Assembly (NCBI RefSeq): GCF_026427355.1
Contig: NZ_CP102664.1
Coordinates: 3,227,501 to 3,291,500, forward strand
DNA: 64,000 nt
Direction: 5' to 3'
DNA from: Sphingobium sp. JS3065
Lineage (GTDB): Bacteria > Pseudomonadota > Alphaproteobacteria > Sphingomonadales > Sphingomonadaceae
The translations under genes were made by a program, and so were the position numbers. Shown here piece by piece: positions 43,527 to 50,465 of this stretch. A model generated the notes under the pieces. That model did no database searches. It had not been told where the DNA came from and saw only the letters and a list, made by a program, of their open reading frames with translations. How positions within the stretch are numbered: position 1 is the stretch's first letter; every line of letters begins with the position of its first letter.

Positions 43527-43555
43527 GAGATAGTGCGGTATAATTACCGCGTCAA
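43527..43555 (-). promoter_or_regulatory. Candidate leftward early promoter with embedded CI operator O1
   Basis: On the minus strand, TTGACG (43555-43550) and TATCTC (43532-43527) are separated by 17 bases, and the spacer is filled by the perfect 16-bp operator GCGGTATAATTACCGC at 43535-43550. Repressor binding there would block the leftward operon. Confidence 0.6.
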
Positions 43556-43563
43556 CATCTATT

Positions 43564-43579
43564 AAGGAATATTTACCGC
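43564..43579. promoter_or_regulatory. Candidate CI operator O2 (one good half-site)
   Basis: AAGGAATATTTACCGC: the right half TTTACCGC matches the operators at 43535 and 44355-44428; the left half is degenerate. It lies just past the repressor stop codon, upstream of the leftward promoter. Confidence 0.45.
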
Positions 43580-43580
43580 A

Positions 43581-44354
43581 CTAGCCCCCGAGCATTTCCG
43601 CAGTTGGGACAATGCGGTGGATTTCCCGCACCCTGTGAGCCGCGATGCTCAAGGTTTCCCGTGGTTCGAACAGCTCGATAGTCACCTCATCCCGCGTGCG
43701 ATCAAGCAGGCGGCCGATGATCGCAGGCTTCACCGGATCATCTTGCATGTTCTCCCATATGTAGTGGCGATAAACCACGACATAGTCTCGCACGGCGGCA
43801 GGTCGAGCGGGGTCGACGATTACAAGATCCCCGATATCATAACGGGGCGCCAAGGCGGATACCGTAGCGTAGAAACCGTAAATCATCTTCCGGTTCGAAA
43901 GGCCAGCTGGAAGGGGCAGGATTGACGAGATGAAGACACGAGGCATGTTGAAATAAGGCATGTCGTCGCGGGCATCTACAGCACTGCGCTTATCTGCCGG
44001 AACGTCGTCAGCCTGATAGATACTGATACCATCGACGGTGTCGACCGGACGAATTGTGTACTCATTGGATTTCTCGTCGGGAGGAAAAACGCCGATCCGA
44101 CGGTCTTTGGCTTTCGTGAAGACCTCAGCTAACGGCGAAGGATCGTCGGTTGCGCCTAATAAATAGCTCGGCGTGGTCATCAGAACGCGCGCGATCGCTT
44201 CCAGGCGCTCCGCTGAAGGCATCGACCGCCCACTCAGGATGAAGCGGATGGCATCCGGCTTGCCAGTTGCTTCCATTGATGCCTTACGCGCGGTGATGGG
44301 AAGCACGTCGAGCATCTTCTGGATGCGTTCCCGCAGTATTTCGCTGGTGTCCAT
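43581..44354 (-). CDS. CI-type phage repressor (HTH plus S24 peptidase-like domain)
   Basis: 257 residues from ATG 44354 (MDTSEILRERIQKMLDVLPITARKASMEATGKPDAIRFILSGRSMPSAERLEAIARVLMT). The N-terminus is a helix-turn-helix of the lambda-repressor type; the C-terminal half (MIYGFYATVSALAPRYDIGDLVIVDPARPAAVRDYVVVYRH) is the S24/LexA-like dimerisation domain. The normal catalytic Ser position reads SALAPRY, so a Ser (in TVSAL) is present but the motif is atypical. Divergent from the Cro-like gene, with operators on both sides of the gene. Maintains lysogeny. Confidence 0.88.
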   Translation of the reverse strand: MDTSEILRERIQKMLDVLPITARKASMEATGKPDAIRFILSGRSMPSAERLEAIARVLMTTPSYLLGATDDPSPLAEVFTKAKDRRIGVFPPDEKSNEYTIRPVDTVDGISIYQADDVPADKRSAVDARDDMPYFNMPRVFISSILPLPAGLSNRKMIYGFYATVSALAPRYDIGDLVIVDPARPAAVRDYVVVYRHYIWENMQDDPVKPAIIGRLLDRTRDEVTIELFEPRETLSIAAHRVREIHRIVPTAEMLGG

Positions 44355-44428
44355 GCGGGATATGTACCGCATAGAAGTTAAGAAATCATGCGGTAAATAT
44401 CCCGTTGTTTGTGCGGGACATATACCGT
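44355..44428. promoter_or_regulatory. Three CI/Cro operators between repressor and cro-like gene
   Basis: GCGGGATATGTACCGC (44355-44370), GCGGTAAATATCCCGT (44390-44405) and GCGGGACATATACCGT (44413-44428): three 16-bp near-palindromes of consensus GCGG(G/T)A-N4-TACCG(C/T) or its inverse. They are the same motif as O1 at 43535. The first abuts the repressor ATG and the third fills the spacer of the rightward promoter. Confidence 0.75.
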
Positions 44429-44433
44429 ATTGA
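44405..44433 (+). promoter_or_regulatory. Candidate rightward early promoter
   Basis: TTGTTT (44405-44410), 17-base spacer containing the third operator, TATTGA (44428-44433). Predicted transcription start falls at about 44440, which is the ATG of the Cro-like gene, so the mRNA would be leaderless. Confidence 0.5.
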
Positions 44434-44439
44434 TGCGGC

Positions 44440-44751
44440 ATGAGCACATTCGAACAGTCATTGCTGGCCGTATCACGCATTTACGTGCGTGCTGTGGCAG
44501 CCCGAGGAGGCAAGTCGCTGGCGCGGGTTGCAACCATCGTAGTCAATCATGGGTCTTTCTTTGATCGCCTTGAGCGGGGAGCGACATGCACCGTCCGCAA
44601 CCTGGACAAGTTCGCAGCCTACTTCAGCGACGCTGCGAACTGGCCGGAAGGCGTGGTTCCTGATGACGCTGCCGACGTCCTCGCTGGCATTGGCCGCCCG
44701 GTGAAGGCGGGGCAGCCGCTGAGTGAAGCATTCGGCTCTACCTCCGTTTGA
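44440..44751 (+). CDS. Cro-like DNA-binding protein
   Basis: 103 residues: MSTFEQSLLAVSRIYVRAVAARGGKSLARVATIVVNHGSFFDRLERGATCTVRNLDKFAAYFSDAANWP. LARVATIVVNHGSFFDRLERG matches the layout of small phage HTH proteins that read the same operators as the repressor. First gene of the rightward operon, ATG at 44440 with no ribosome-binding site (see leaderless prediction). Its stop lies 12 bases before the helicase start. Confidence 0.75.
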   Translation: MSTFEQSLLAVSRIYVRAVAARGGKSLARVATIVVNHGSFFDRLERGATCTVRNLDKFAAYFSDAANWPEGVVPDDAADVLAGIGRPVKAGQPLSEAFGSTSV

Positions 44752-44762
44752 AGGCGTTGCCG

Positions 44763-46172
44763 ATGACGCCCAATCTCCCATCAACGGCCGATGAGGAGGC
44801 CGCAATCCTTGCTGCGATCATGATGATCGAGGGGGGATATGATAGAGTGGCGGCCAAGCTTCGGCCGCATCATTTTTCCGAGCCCCTGTTCGGCCGTATG
44901 TTTGAGGAAATGGGCGCGCTCGCAGACGCTGGGGAAGCAATAAACGTCTTCACCATGTCTCGAGCCATGGCAGGCGAACCATCGTTCGAGGACCTTGGTG
45001 GTCACCGTTATTGGATCCAGCTAGCGAACCAGCCGTACGTAATGGCTGCACTCGGCTTTGCCGACGACCTGATTAGCCAGTCACGCCGCCGCTTGCTGCT
45101 ACAGTCGCTCCAGGCAGCGAGCTCGTCCGCCTCGGATCTGTCCGTTGATCTGAATGACACGATGGAGATGGTGGAGCAGGGCTTGGCAGACGCCATGCCG
45201 GCAGAGTTCGGACGGCGCACCCGCCGCCTCGGTGACGCCTATGGCGACGCCATTGAGCGGATTGAGGCCATTCGCCGCGGTGATGTTGATCCGGGACTCA
45301 AGGTCTACGGCTGGTCGGACTGGAACGATCTCACTGGGGGCATGCGTCCTGGTGACTATGTCCTGATCGGCGGCCGTCCTAGCATGGGCAAGACCGCGCT
45401 CTCGCTCGGCTTGGCCCGCCGGGCGGCACAGGCCGGAAAGGGTGTGCTCTACATCAGTCGTGAAATGGAAACGCCTGCGCTGATGGAGCGCATGGTTGCA
45501 GACCTCCTGTTCGAGCAGGGCGGGCGGGCTGGAATGTCCGACGTCAAGGCGGGCAATGTGGATGATGCTGACCTTCAACGCCTTTGGCGCGCTAAGCGGG
45601 AAGTAGACGGCTGGCCGCTCGTCATCGATGACCCAGAGCACTTGGGCCTGGGGCAAATCGGTCCACTGATCCGCCGTCATCGGCAGGCGTTCCAGCGGCG
45701 CGGTGAGGAACTCGCCATGGTCATCATCGACTATCTCGGCCTGATCGACCCACCGCAGAAGGGCAACCGCGAGCAGGAAGTTTCTGCGATCAGTCGGACG
45801 ATCAAGAGCATCGCCAAGGCCCAGGGTATCCCGATCGTCGTGCTTTCGCAGCTGAGCCGGGCTGTTGAGCAAAGGGAGGATAAGCGACCTCAGCTCTCCG
45901 ATCTGCGCGACAGCGGCTCGCTCGAACAGGACGCCGACATCATCGTGTTTGTCTATCGCGACGAATACTACCTGCAGCGCGCTGAGCCTGACCCTTCCGA
46001 CGCGCAGAAGCGGAGCCAATGGGAGCTGGATATGCAGGCCGCGCGCGATCGCGTCGAGATATACACGGCGAAGAACCGGAATGGCGAGCTAACGCGGCGG
46101 AAAGGTTATTTCTTCGGCGCCCGCCAAGCAATCCGCAATTCTGATTTCTACAGGAGTGGGCACGATGGCTGA
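44763..46172 (+). CDS. DnaB-like replicative helicase of the prophage
   Basis: 469 residues from ATG 44763 (AAGGCG upstream). The N-terminal DnaB domain has ADEEAAILAAIMMIEGGYDRVAAKLRPHHFSEPLFGRMFEEM; the C-terminal RecA-like ATPase has Walker A GGRPSMGKTALSLGLA, REMETPALMERM, Walker B MVIIDYLGLI, QLSRAVEQREDKRPQLSDLRDSGSLEQDADIIVFVYRDEYY and a C-terminal KNRNGELTRRKGYFFG. This is full DnaB organisation with all ATPase motifs. It would unwind phage DNA during replication with the two following gene products. Confidence 0.93.
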   Translation: MTPNLPSTADEEAAILAAIMMIEGGYDRVAAKLRPHHFSEPLFGRMFEEMGALADAGEAINVFTMSRAMAGEPSFEDLGGHRYWIQLANQPYVMAALGFADDLISQSRRRLLLQSLQAASSSASDLSVDLNDTMEMVEQGLADAMPAEFGRRTRRLGDAYGDAIERIEAIRRGDVDPGLKVYGWSDWNDLTGGMRPGDYVLIGGRPSMGKTALSLGLARRAAQAGKGVLYISREMETPALMERMVADLLFEQGGRAGMSDVKAGNVDDADLQRLWRAKREVDGWPLVIDDPEHLGLGQIGPLIRRHRQAFQRRGEELAMVIIDYLGLIDPPQKGNREQEVSAISRTIKSIAKAQGIPIVVLSQLSRAVEQREDKRPQLSDLRDSGSLEQDADIIVFVYRDEYYLQRAEPDPSDAQKRSQWELDMQAARDRVEIYTAKNRNGELTRRKGYFFGARQAIRNSDFYRSGHDG

Positions 46173-46989
46173 GTTCCCAGCGCTGCCCATCTGGACCGAT
46201 GCATACCTGGCTGACACGCGGCACCTGTCCACGCTGGAACATGGCGCATACTTCCTTCTGATGATGGAGGCGTGGCGACGCCCGACATGTTCGCTGCCCG
46301 ACGACGACGCAATGCTGGCCCGGCTGGCCGGCCTTGATGCTGCTGATTGGGCGGCCGTGAAGCCCGTGATCATGTCCCTCTGGAAGCTCGACCGTCGCAG
46401 CAAAACTTGGACACAAAAACGGCTTTCGAAAGAGAAGCAGTATGTTCGGAAGAAGAGCAAGTCCCAGAAGGAAAAAGCAGCAAAGCGTTGGAATAAAGCC
46501 AAAAAAGCCGATGCCGTGGCATTGCCGGACGAATGCCCCGAGCATGCCCCCACACCCACACCCACACCCACAGTTATTATAGAGGAACCTATCGGTTCCT
46601 CTCGTCCGCCAGCCCCTGATCACGTTTCGGAGGCCTTCGGCGCATACGAGGCCATGCGGCGCGAGATCGTCCACGGCGCCCGCCCGCTGCAACTGGGGGC
46701 AGACCGCCGCAAGAAACTAGCTCTTCGGTTGGGTGAGATCGGGGGACTTCGCCAGTGGGACGACGTCCTCAGCGCTGTCCGGCGCTCCCCGTTCCTCCGT
46801 GGGGAGAAATCCCGCAGCGGCCTGGTCGCGACAATCGACTGGCTGCTCGAACCCAAAAACCTGCGCAAAGTGATGGAAGGAAATTACGATGAGCCAGCTG
46901 CAACATGCTCAGGTGGGAGGCTCGCTGTTCGAAACAGCCCCATCGATGCCCTCAGTTTCGCAATCTCTGCTTCAGGCCTTGACCGATAG
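46165..46989 (+). CDS. DUF1376-type (YdaU-like) replication-region protein
   Basis: 274 residues from ATG 46165 (GGAG upstream), overlapping the helicase by 8 bases. FPALPIWTDAYLADTRHLSTLEHGAYFLLMMEAWRRPTCSLPDDDAMLARLAG is the DUF1376 fold found in lambdoid-type prophage replication modules. It is followed by a Lys-rich segment, an ATT-free PTPTPTPT linker encoded by a 6-base tandem repeat, and a C-terminal domain (DVLSAVRRSPFLRGEKSRSGLVATIDWLLEPKNLRKVMEGNYDE) typical of replication initiator proteins. Probably the origin-binding or helicase-recruiting component. Confidence 0.85.
   Translation: MAEFPALPIWTDAYLADTRHLSTLEHGAYFLLMMEAWRRPTCSLPDDDAMLARLAGLDAADWAAVKPVIMSLWKLDRRSKTWTQKRLSKEKQYVRKKSKSQKEKAAKRWNKAKKADAVALPDECPEHAPTPTPTPTVIIEEPIGSSRPPAPDHVSEAFGAYEAMRREIVHGARPLQLGADRRKKLALRLGEIGGLRQWDDVLSAVRRSPFLRGEKSRSGLVATIDWLLEPKNLRKVMEGNYDEPAATCSGGRLAVRNSPIDALSFAISASGLDR
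46549..46572 (+). repeat. Tandem hexanucleotide tract (CACCCA)
   Basis: About four copies of CACCCA/CCCACA in the linker of the DUF1376-type gene, encoding alternating Pro-Thr. Length change by slippage would keep the reading frame. Confidence 0.75.
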
Positions 46990-47485
46990 CGAGTTTGTTT
47001 TCGACGGCGGACCAAAGTGGCGCCCGGAGCGGGCGCTTGATCACGCCGATAAGCTGGGTGTTGAGGGTGAGATCACTGCCGCACTCGAGGCCCTGCATCG
47101 CGCCAATTCCCCGGCGCCCAGCCGCTGGTTTGGCCAGAGGCTGCCGGTTCTCTGGACGATGTTCATGGCGGCAAGGAGTGCGGATCCCCGAGCGCTGACC
47201 ATCTGGATGGCTGAAACAGCACGCCTGCTCGCGGATCTGCCCCATGATATTCTGGCAGCATCGCTCGACGAAGCGATCAAGCATAGCTGCCACGGGTTTC
47301 TTCCGAGCGTTGGCGAAATACGATCCTTCGCCAAGCCAATGCTGATTGAGCGCGCCAAGTACATCGAACGGCTATCAGCCATGAAGGCTGCGCTTGAGGA
47401 CCCCGCAGCGAGCGCGGAGCGGGAGACGCGCCGCCAAGAGATGGCGATGCGTGCAGCGCACTCAGGCGATGGGGGGTTGGCGTGA
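46889..47485 (+). CDS. Hypothetical prophage replication-region protein (helicase-loader position)
   Basis: 198 residues from ATG 46889 (GGAAGGAA upstream), overlapping the DUF1376-type gene by 101 bases in another frame. Mostly helical: PSRWFGQRLPVLWTMFMAARSADPRALTIWMAETARLLADLPHDILAASLDEAIKHSCHGFLPSVGEIRSFAKPMLIERAKYIERL. The FLPSVGEIR and AxxxP-x-x-I segments recall phage P-like loaders or GTA-adjacent proteins, but the match is loose. Position after the helicase and DUF1376 gene suggests a helicase loader (inference). Confidence 0.7.
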   Translation: MSQLQHAQVGGSLFETAPSMPSVSQSLLQALTDSEFVFDGGPKWRPERALDHADKLGVEGEITAALEALHRANSPAPSRWFGQRLPVLWTMFMAARSADPRALTIWMAETARLLADLPHDILAASLDEAIKHSCHGFLPSVGEIRSFAKPMLIERAKYIERLSAMKAALEDPAASAERETRRQEMAMRAAHSGDGGLA

Positions 47486-47652
47486 GGAGGAGGAGGCCAG
47501 CGCCAGCCGATATCGTCGCCTCACTCGCGGCCGTGAAGCTGCTGATCAAAGGCATGAACGGCGCAATGCCGACGCTTCAGCGCGAAATCCAACGCGATGC
47601 CTGTGAGCGCATCGATGACATCATCAGTGACCTAGGGAGCATTCTGCGGTGA
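47482..47652 (+). CDS. Hypothetical 56-residue protein
   Basis: GTG 47482 overlaps the stop of the previous gene (GTGA), and its TGA overlaps the GTG of the next (GTGA). Product starts with four Arg (VRRRRPAPADIVASLAAVKL) and contains EIQRDACERIDDIISDLGSILR, an amphipathic helix. No family recognised; support comes from the double overlap in the operon. Confidence 0.6.
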   Translation: MRRRRPAPADIVASLAAVKLLIKGMNGAMPTLQREIQRDACERIDDIISDLGSILR

Positions 47653-48545
47653 AAAATCGCAATCGTCGACGAGCAGCTGCGGCTGGAAAGGCTGAGCAGA
47701 AAAAGAAGGCTGCGGCACCGGGCATCGAGGCTCCGACGGAAGAGCTTCAGCATCGCGTCAACTTCTCCGTTCGCCAGGTCACGACAGAGGCAGGGCAGGT
47801 GCTCGGGTTGGCCTATCGCAGGACGCCGTTGATCGAGACAATGGCAGCGCGAAACATGATCAGCGCGGAAGAGCTGGCTGTGCTGCGTTTCTATCGCACC
47901 GCATTTGATCGGTGCGAACGGTCGCCGGTGAAGTGCGCGCTCAACATATCCGGTGTTAGCTCGAGCAGCCCCGCCCATGCGCTTTTCCATGCAACGCCGT
48001 CTATGCTGGACGCAAAGAAGCGACTGAGGATTTGCGAGAACAGCTTCGGCAAGGAATTGGAGACGATGCGCGGCGTAGTGCTCGCCGACAAGTCCTTCAG
48101 TGACCTTGCGATTGAGCGGTTCGGGTCGCGCATTGTGAAGCCAGCCAGGCACATGGACAGGGCTGCTCGCCAGCGCGGCGAACATCAGGAGAGGATCCTG
48201 CCCAAGTCCGGCCGCCATCGGGAAATCGTTCGGCAAGAGTTTCTTTCGGGGCTTCGTAGTTTGGCTGAGACAGTACGTGGCATGGTGGCGCGCAGCGCGA
48301 TCGAGGAGATATGGGTACAGCCGCTCCAGGATGGAAAGGCGCGCATCCGCCGCGGATCGATTGCACCACAGGGCACCTATTGGTGTTGGGGCGATCCCGA
48401 ATTGGTGGACATGATCATGGGCGAACTGCATCGGCTTCACGGAGATGATCTCATGTTCTCCTCTGCGGCTGGCGCTATCGACGCGCTCAAGTCGGCCGAG
48501 AAGGATCGACTTAAAAGCTTGGAAGCTGAAGAACTCGCGGCTTAG
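47649..48545 (+). CDS. Hypothetical prophage protein
   Basis: 298 residues from GTG 47649. Basic, Lys/Arg-rich N-terminus (KNRNRRRAAAAGKAEQKKKA), then RVNFSVRQVTTEAGQVLGLAYRRTPLIETMAARNMISAEELAVLRFYRTAFDRCERSPVKCALN. Further helical regions follow (LSGLRSLAETVRGMVARSAIEEIWVQ). A conserved phage gene type in the slot between replication and packaging modules, where late regulators often sit; I cannot name the family. A hairpin terminator follows about 90 bases downstream. Confidence 0.7.
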   Translation: MKNRNRRRAAAAGKAEQKKKAAAPGIEAPTEELQHRVNFSVRQVTTEAGQVLGLAYRRTPLIETMAARNMISAEELAVLRFYRTAFDRCERSPVKCALNISGVSSSSPAHALFHATPSMLDAKKRLRICENSFGKELETMRGVVLADKSFSDLAIERFGSRIVKPARHMDRAARQRGEHQERILPKSGRHREIVRQEFLSGLRSLAETVRGMVARSAIEEIWVQPLQDGKARIRRGSIAPQGTYWCWGDPELVDMIMGELHRLHGDDLMFSSAAGAIDALKSAEKDRLKSLEAEELAA

Positions 48546-48943
48546 AGATCATCGAATAATGTCTTCAAAACTGGAGACATTGACCAGCCGAGCACTTGAC
48601 GGGGGCACTAGATATAGGTACCTCAACACCATCAACAAATGCGCCCGGAGCCAATCGGCTTTCGGGCGTTTGTTATTTAAGGAATCGGCGGCTGCAATCG
48701 AGAAGGTAGTCGCTGATAGTGGCGCGGCGCGCTTGCGCGGGCAGACCTGTACTTGTCCGACTGCCATAGTCTAGGCAGTTGCTGCGCCACTCTTGATCAC
48801 GAAGGCGGAACCGCCTGCGCCTGACAAGTGGGCTGGGTGGGGCAACTACAGAGGGACGCCCGCTAAGTGCCCTCGTAGCCGGGTGGCGGTACAAGTTCAC
48901 CGTATGGGGACCGGCCGTCACCCACGATTTTAAGGAGCAGGGT
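48546..48943. other. Intergenic region before the packaging genes
   Basis: No gene seen in these 398 bases. It contains the terminator at 48641-48670 and, from about 48780 to 48935, GC-rich sequence with several potential stems, for example GGGTGGCGG near 48880 with CCGTCACCC near 48925. This could be the leader of the late transcript. The HNH gene follows with AAGGAG before its ATG. Confidence 0.5.
48641..48670 (+). terminator. Rho-independent terminator
   Basis: GCGCCCGGAGCC pairs with GGCTTTCGGGCGT (one mismatch/bulge) around AATC, followed by TTGTTATTT. It ends the early/replication transcript. Confidence 0.7.
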
Positions 48944-49291
48944 ATGAGCAAGCTGAAGGCTCTCCGCTCCGCCCTGCCGTCGCTGCCCAGCACAGTAGCG
49001 TACGCGCCGAAGGATGAGCGCGAATACGACCGGCATCGCGATCAGCAGCACTGGCGCAAGTGGTATCACACCGCTCGTTGGAAGAAGCTGCGCTGGGCAG
49101 TGCTGGTGCGAGACCTGTTCACATGCACCCGGTGCGGCCGGCTGGAGAATGACACGTCGCAGTTGGTGGCTGACCATAAGCGCCCGCATCGTGGTGACGA
49201 GGCGCTGTTCTGGGATGAGGACAATCTGACCACGCTGTGCAAGCCCTGCCATGACGGGGCGAAGCAGCGCGAGGAGCAAGGCCTGATATGA
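48944..49291 (+). CDS. HNH endonuclease (phage packaging-associated)
   Basis: 115 residues, ATG 48944 after AAGGAG. WYHTARWKKLRWAVLVRDLFTCTRCGRLENDTSQLVADHKRPHRGDEALFWDEDNLTTLCKPCHDGAKQ is a complete HNH: CxxC ... ADHK (His) ... DEDNL (Asn) ... CKPCH (final His) with the four-Cys zinc frame. Small HNH proteins of this kind lie next to terminases in HK97-type phages and stimulate cleavage of concatemers by the large terminase. Its stop overlaps the next ATG. Confidence 0.92.
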   Translation: MSKLKALRSALPSLPSTVAYAPKDEREYDRHRDQQHWRKWYHTARWKKLRWAVLVRDLFTCTRCGRLENDTSQLVADHKRPHRGDEALFWDEDNLTTLCKPCHDGAKQREEQGLI

Positions 49292-49668
49292 AGCTCATCG
49301 TCAAGATCGTGGACGCTGCGGGTGCGCCCGGAGGCCGGGCCCTTCTGTTGTGCGATGAAAGAGGAGAGAGCCTGCCGAACCAGGTAGCCCTGTCGCTCAA
49401 CCAGTCTGGGCCCGCGGATTTGTCCAGAGTCAGCGTCGAGTTCGTCATCGACGGCAAGCAGATCGCCTTCGATGACGGCAAGGTCATGGTTTCATTTGAG
49501 CATGAGGCTTCCTTGTTTTGGGCACGAGAGCTGATCGCCGACGCGGTTGCATATGGGGCAGGCATCGTGGGTGATCCAGAGCGCAAGAGGCCAGCCGATT
49601 TCCGCACTGGCGATTGCGACAACGGAGATCTGATCCGTCGTGCCATCTCCGGCCCGACCAGCCGGTGA
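49288..49668 (+). CDS. Hypothetical prophage protein
   Basis: 126 residues, ATG 49288 overlapping the HNH stop. The sequence MKLIVKIVDAAGAPGGRALLLCDERGESLPNQVALSLNQSGPADLSRVSVEFVIDGKQIAF is beta-rich, then KVMVSFEHEASLFWARELIADAVAYGAG. No family recognised. Lies between HNH and the small terminase. Confidence 0.65.
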   Translation: MKLIVKIVDAAGAPGGRALLLCDERGESLPNQVALSLNQSGPADLSRVSVEFVIDGKQIAFDDGKVMVSFEHEASLFWARELIADAVAYGAGIVGDPERKRPADFRTGDCDNGDLIRRAISGPTSR

Positions 49669-49732
49669 AATAGGTGGCGAACATGTTCAGGCATAGGTGC
49701 AACGAGGGAGTGGGCGGCTGATGCTCATCCGC

Positions 49733-49758
49733 AGGTCCATCGGAATGTCGATGGACCT
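49733..49758. promoter_or_regulatory. Perfect hairpin upstream of the small terminase
   Basis: AGGTCCATCG (49733-49742) and CGATGGACCT (49749-49758), 10-bp perfect arms around GAATGT, no T-tract. Possibly part of the packaging (cos/pac) region or an mRNA structure. Confidence 0.45.
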
Positions 49759-49861
49759 CTCAGGTGCCTGGCGGTGCCGGGAAGGGGGGGTAGGTTCGAT
49801 CAGAAAAAGGGCGCGCTTTCAGACACCGGCGTCCCCGGCATGCAGAGATTTTTTTCCAACG

Positions 49862-49895
49862 TGCGCAAATGGAGTGCGCACAGAGACATGCGCAC
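49862..49895. repeat. Three TGCGCA iterons before the small terminase
   Basis: TGCGCAA (49862-49868), TGCGCAC (49875-49881) and TGCGCAC (49889-49895), 13 and 14 bases apart, ending 9 bases before the terS ATG. Repeated short boxes at this place are what a small terminase binding (cos/pac) site looks like (inference). Confidence 0.5.
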
Positions 49896-49904
49896 AGGAG
49901 CGTT

Positions 49905-50465
49905 ATGACGGCACAGACTGATTGGGTCGCCGTCGAGGGCGACTATCGCGAAACCCGCAAGAGCGTTCGCGAAATCGGGCGCCAGCACGGGGTCCCCGAG
50001 GCTTCGATCCGTAAGCGGGCGAAGCAGGAAGGGTGGACCCGCCCCGACATGAAGAAGGTCCGGGCTGCGCATAAGGAGGTTCGAACGGCCGCCAAAGCCC
50101 TGTCGACCCCCGCGTCATCCGAGCCTGAAGACCTGGTAACCCGGGGACGAGACATAGTCGGACGGCTGATGGACGAGCTGTCATCGGTGACGGCGAACTA
50201 TGGCGAGATCGAGGAGATGATCCTCGCCGAAACGGAAAGCGACGAGAACGACAAGCGGCGCGACGCGATGCTGAAGGCTGTCAGCCTGAGTTCGCGCGCT
50301 GGTGTTGCCCGGAATTTGGCGACCGCATTCAAGACGCTGCAGGAGAGCGGCGCTGGCGGGAAGAAGGGGAAGAAGGAGCAGCAGGCGGAAGCTGCCCAGG
50401 AGATCGCATCGGCTGGACGGTTCGCGCCCCGCCGCACGCCGAAGCTGGTCGTGGATAACGGCTGA
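49905..50465 (+). CDS. Terminase small subunit
   Basis: 186 residues from ATG 49905 (GGAG 4-5 bases upstream; an in-frame ATG at 49869 would read through the iterons). DWVAVEGDYRETRKSVREIGRQHGVPEASIRKRAKQEGWTRPD is the N-terminal helix-turn-helix of TerS; a central helical oligomerisation region and a Gly/Lys-rich C-terminus (GAGGKKGKKEQQAEAAQE) follow. It recognises phage DNA and hands it to TerL. Its TGA overlaps the TerL ATG. Confidence 0.88.
   Translation: MTAQTDWVAVEGDYRETRKSVREIGRQHGVPEASIRKRAKQEGWTRPDMKKVRAAHKEVRTAAKALSTPASSEPEDLVTRGRDIVGRLMDELSSVTANYGEIEEMILAETESDENDKRRDAMLKAVSLSSRAGVARNLATAFKTLQESGAGGKKGKKEQQAEAAQEIASAGRFAPRRTPKLVVDNG

Noticed and set aside
46549..46572. CRISPR-like short repeat tract
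   Set aside because: It is a hexanucleotide tandem coding for Pro-Thr inside a gene; no spacers. No CRISPR array or cas gene was seen in the window.
48780..48940. Structured RNA of the HNH-associated (HEARO) type upstream of the HNH gene
   Set aside because: Several stems can be drawn, but the HNH protein is the phage packaging type and I see no conserved HEARO layout.
49697..49904. Short plus-strand frame upstream of the small terminase
   Set aside because: Crosses the hairpin and iterons and gives a low-quality translation; more likely a non-coding packaging region.
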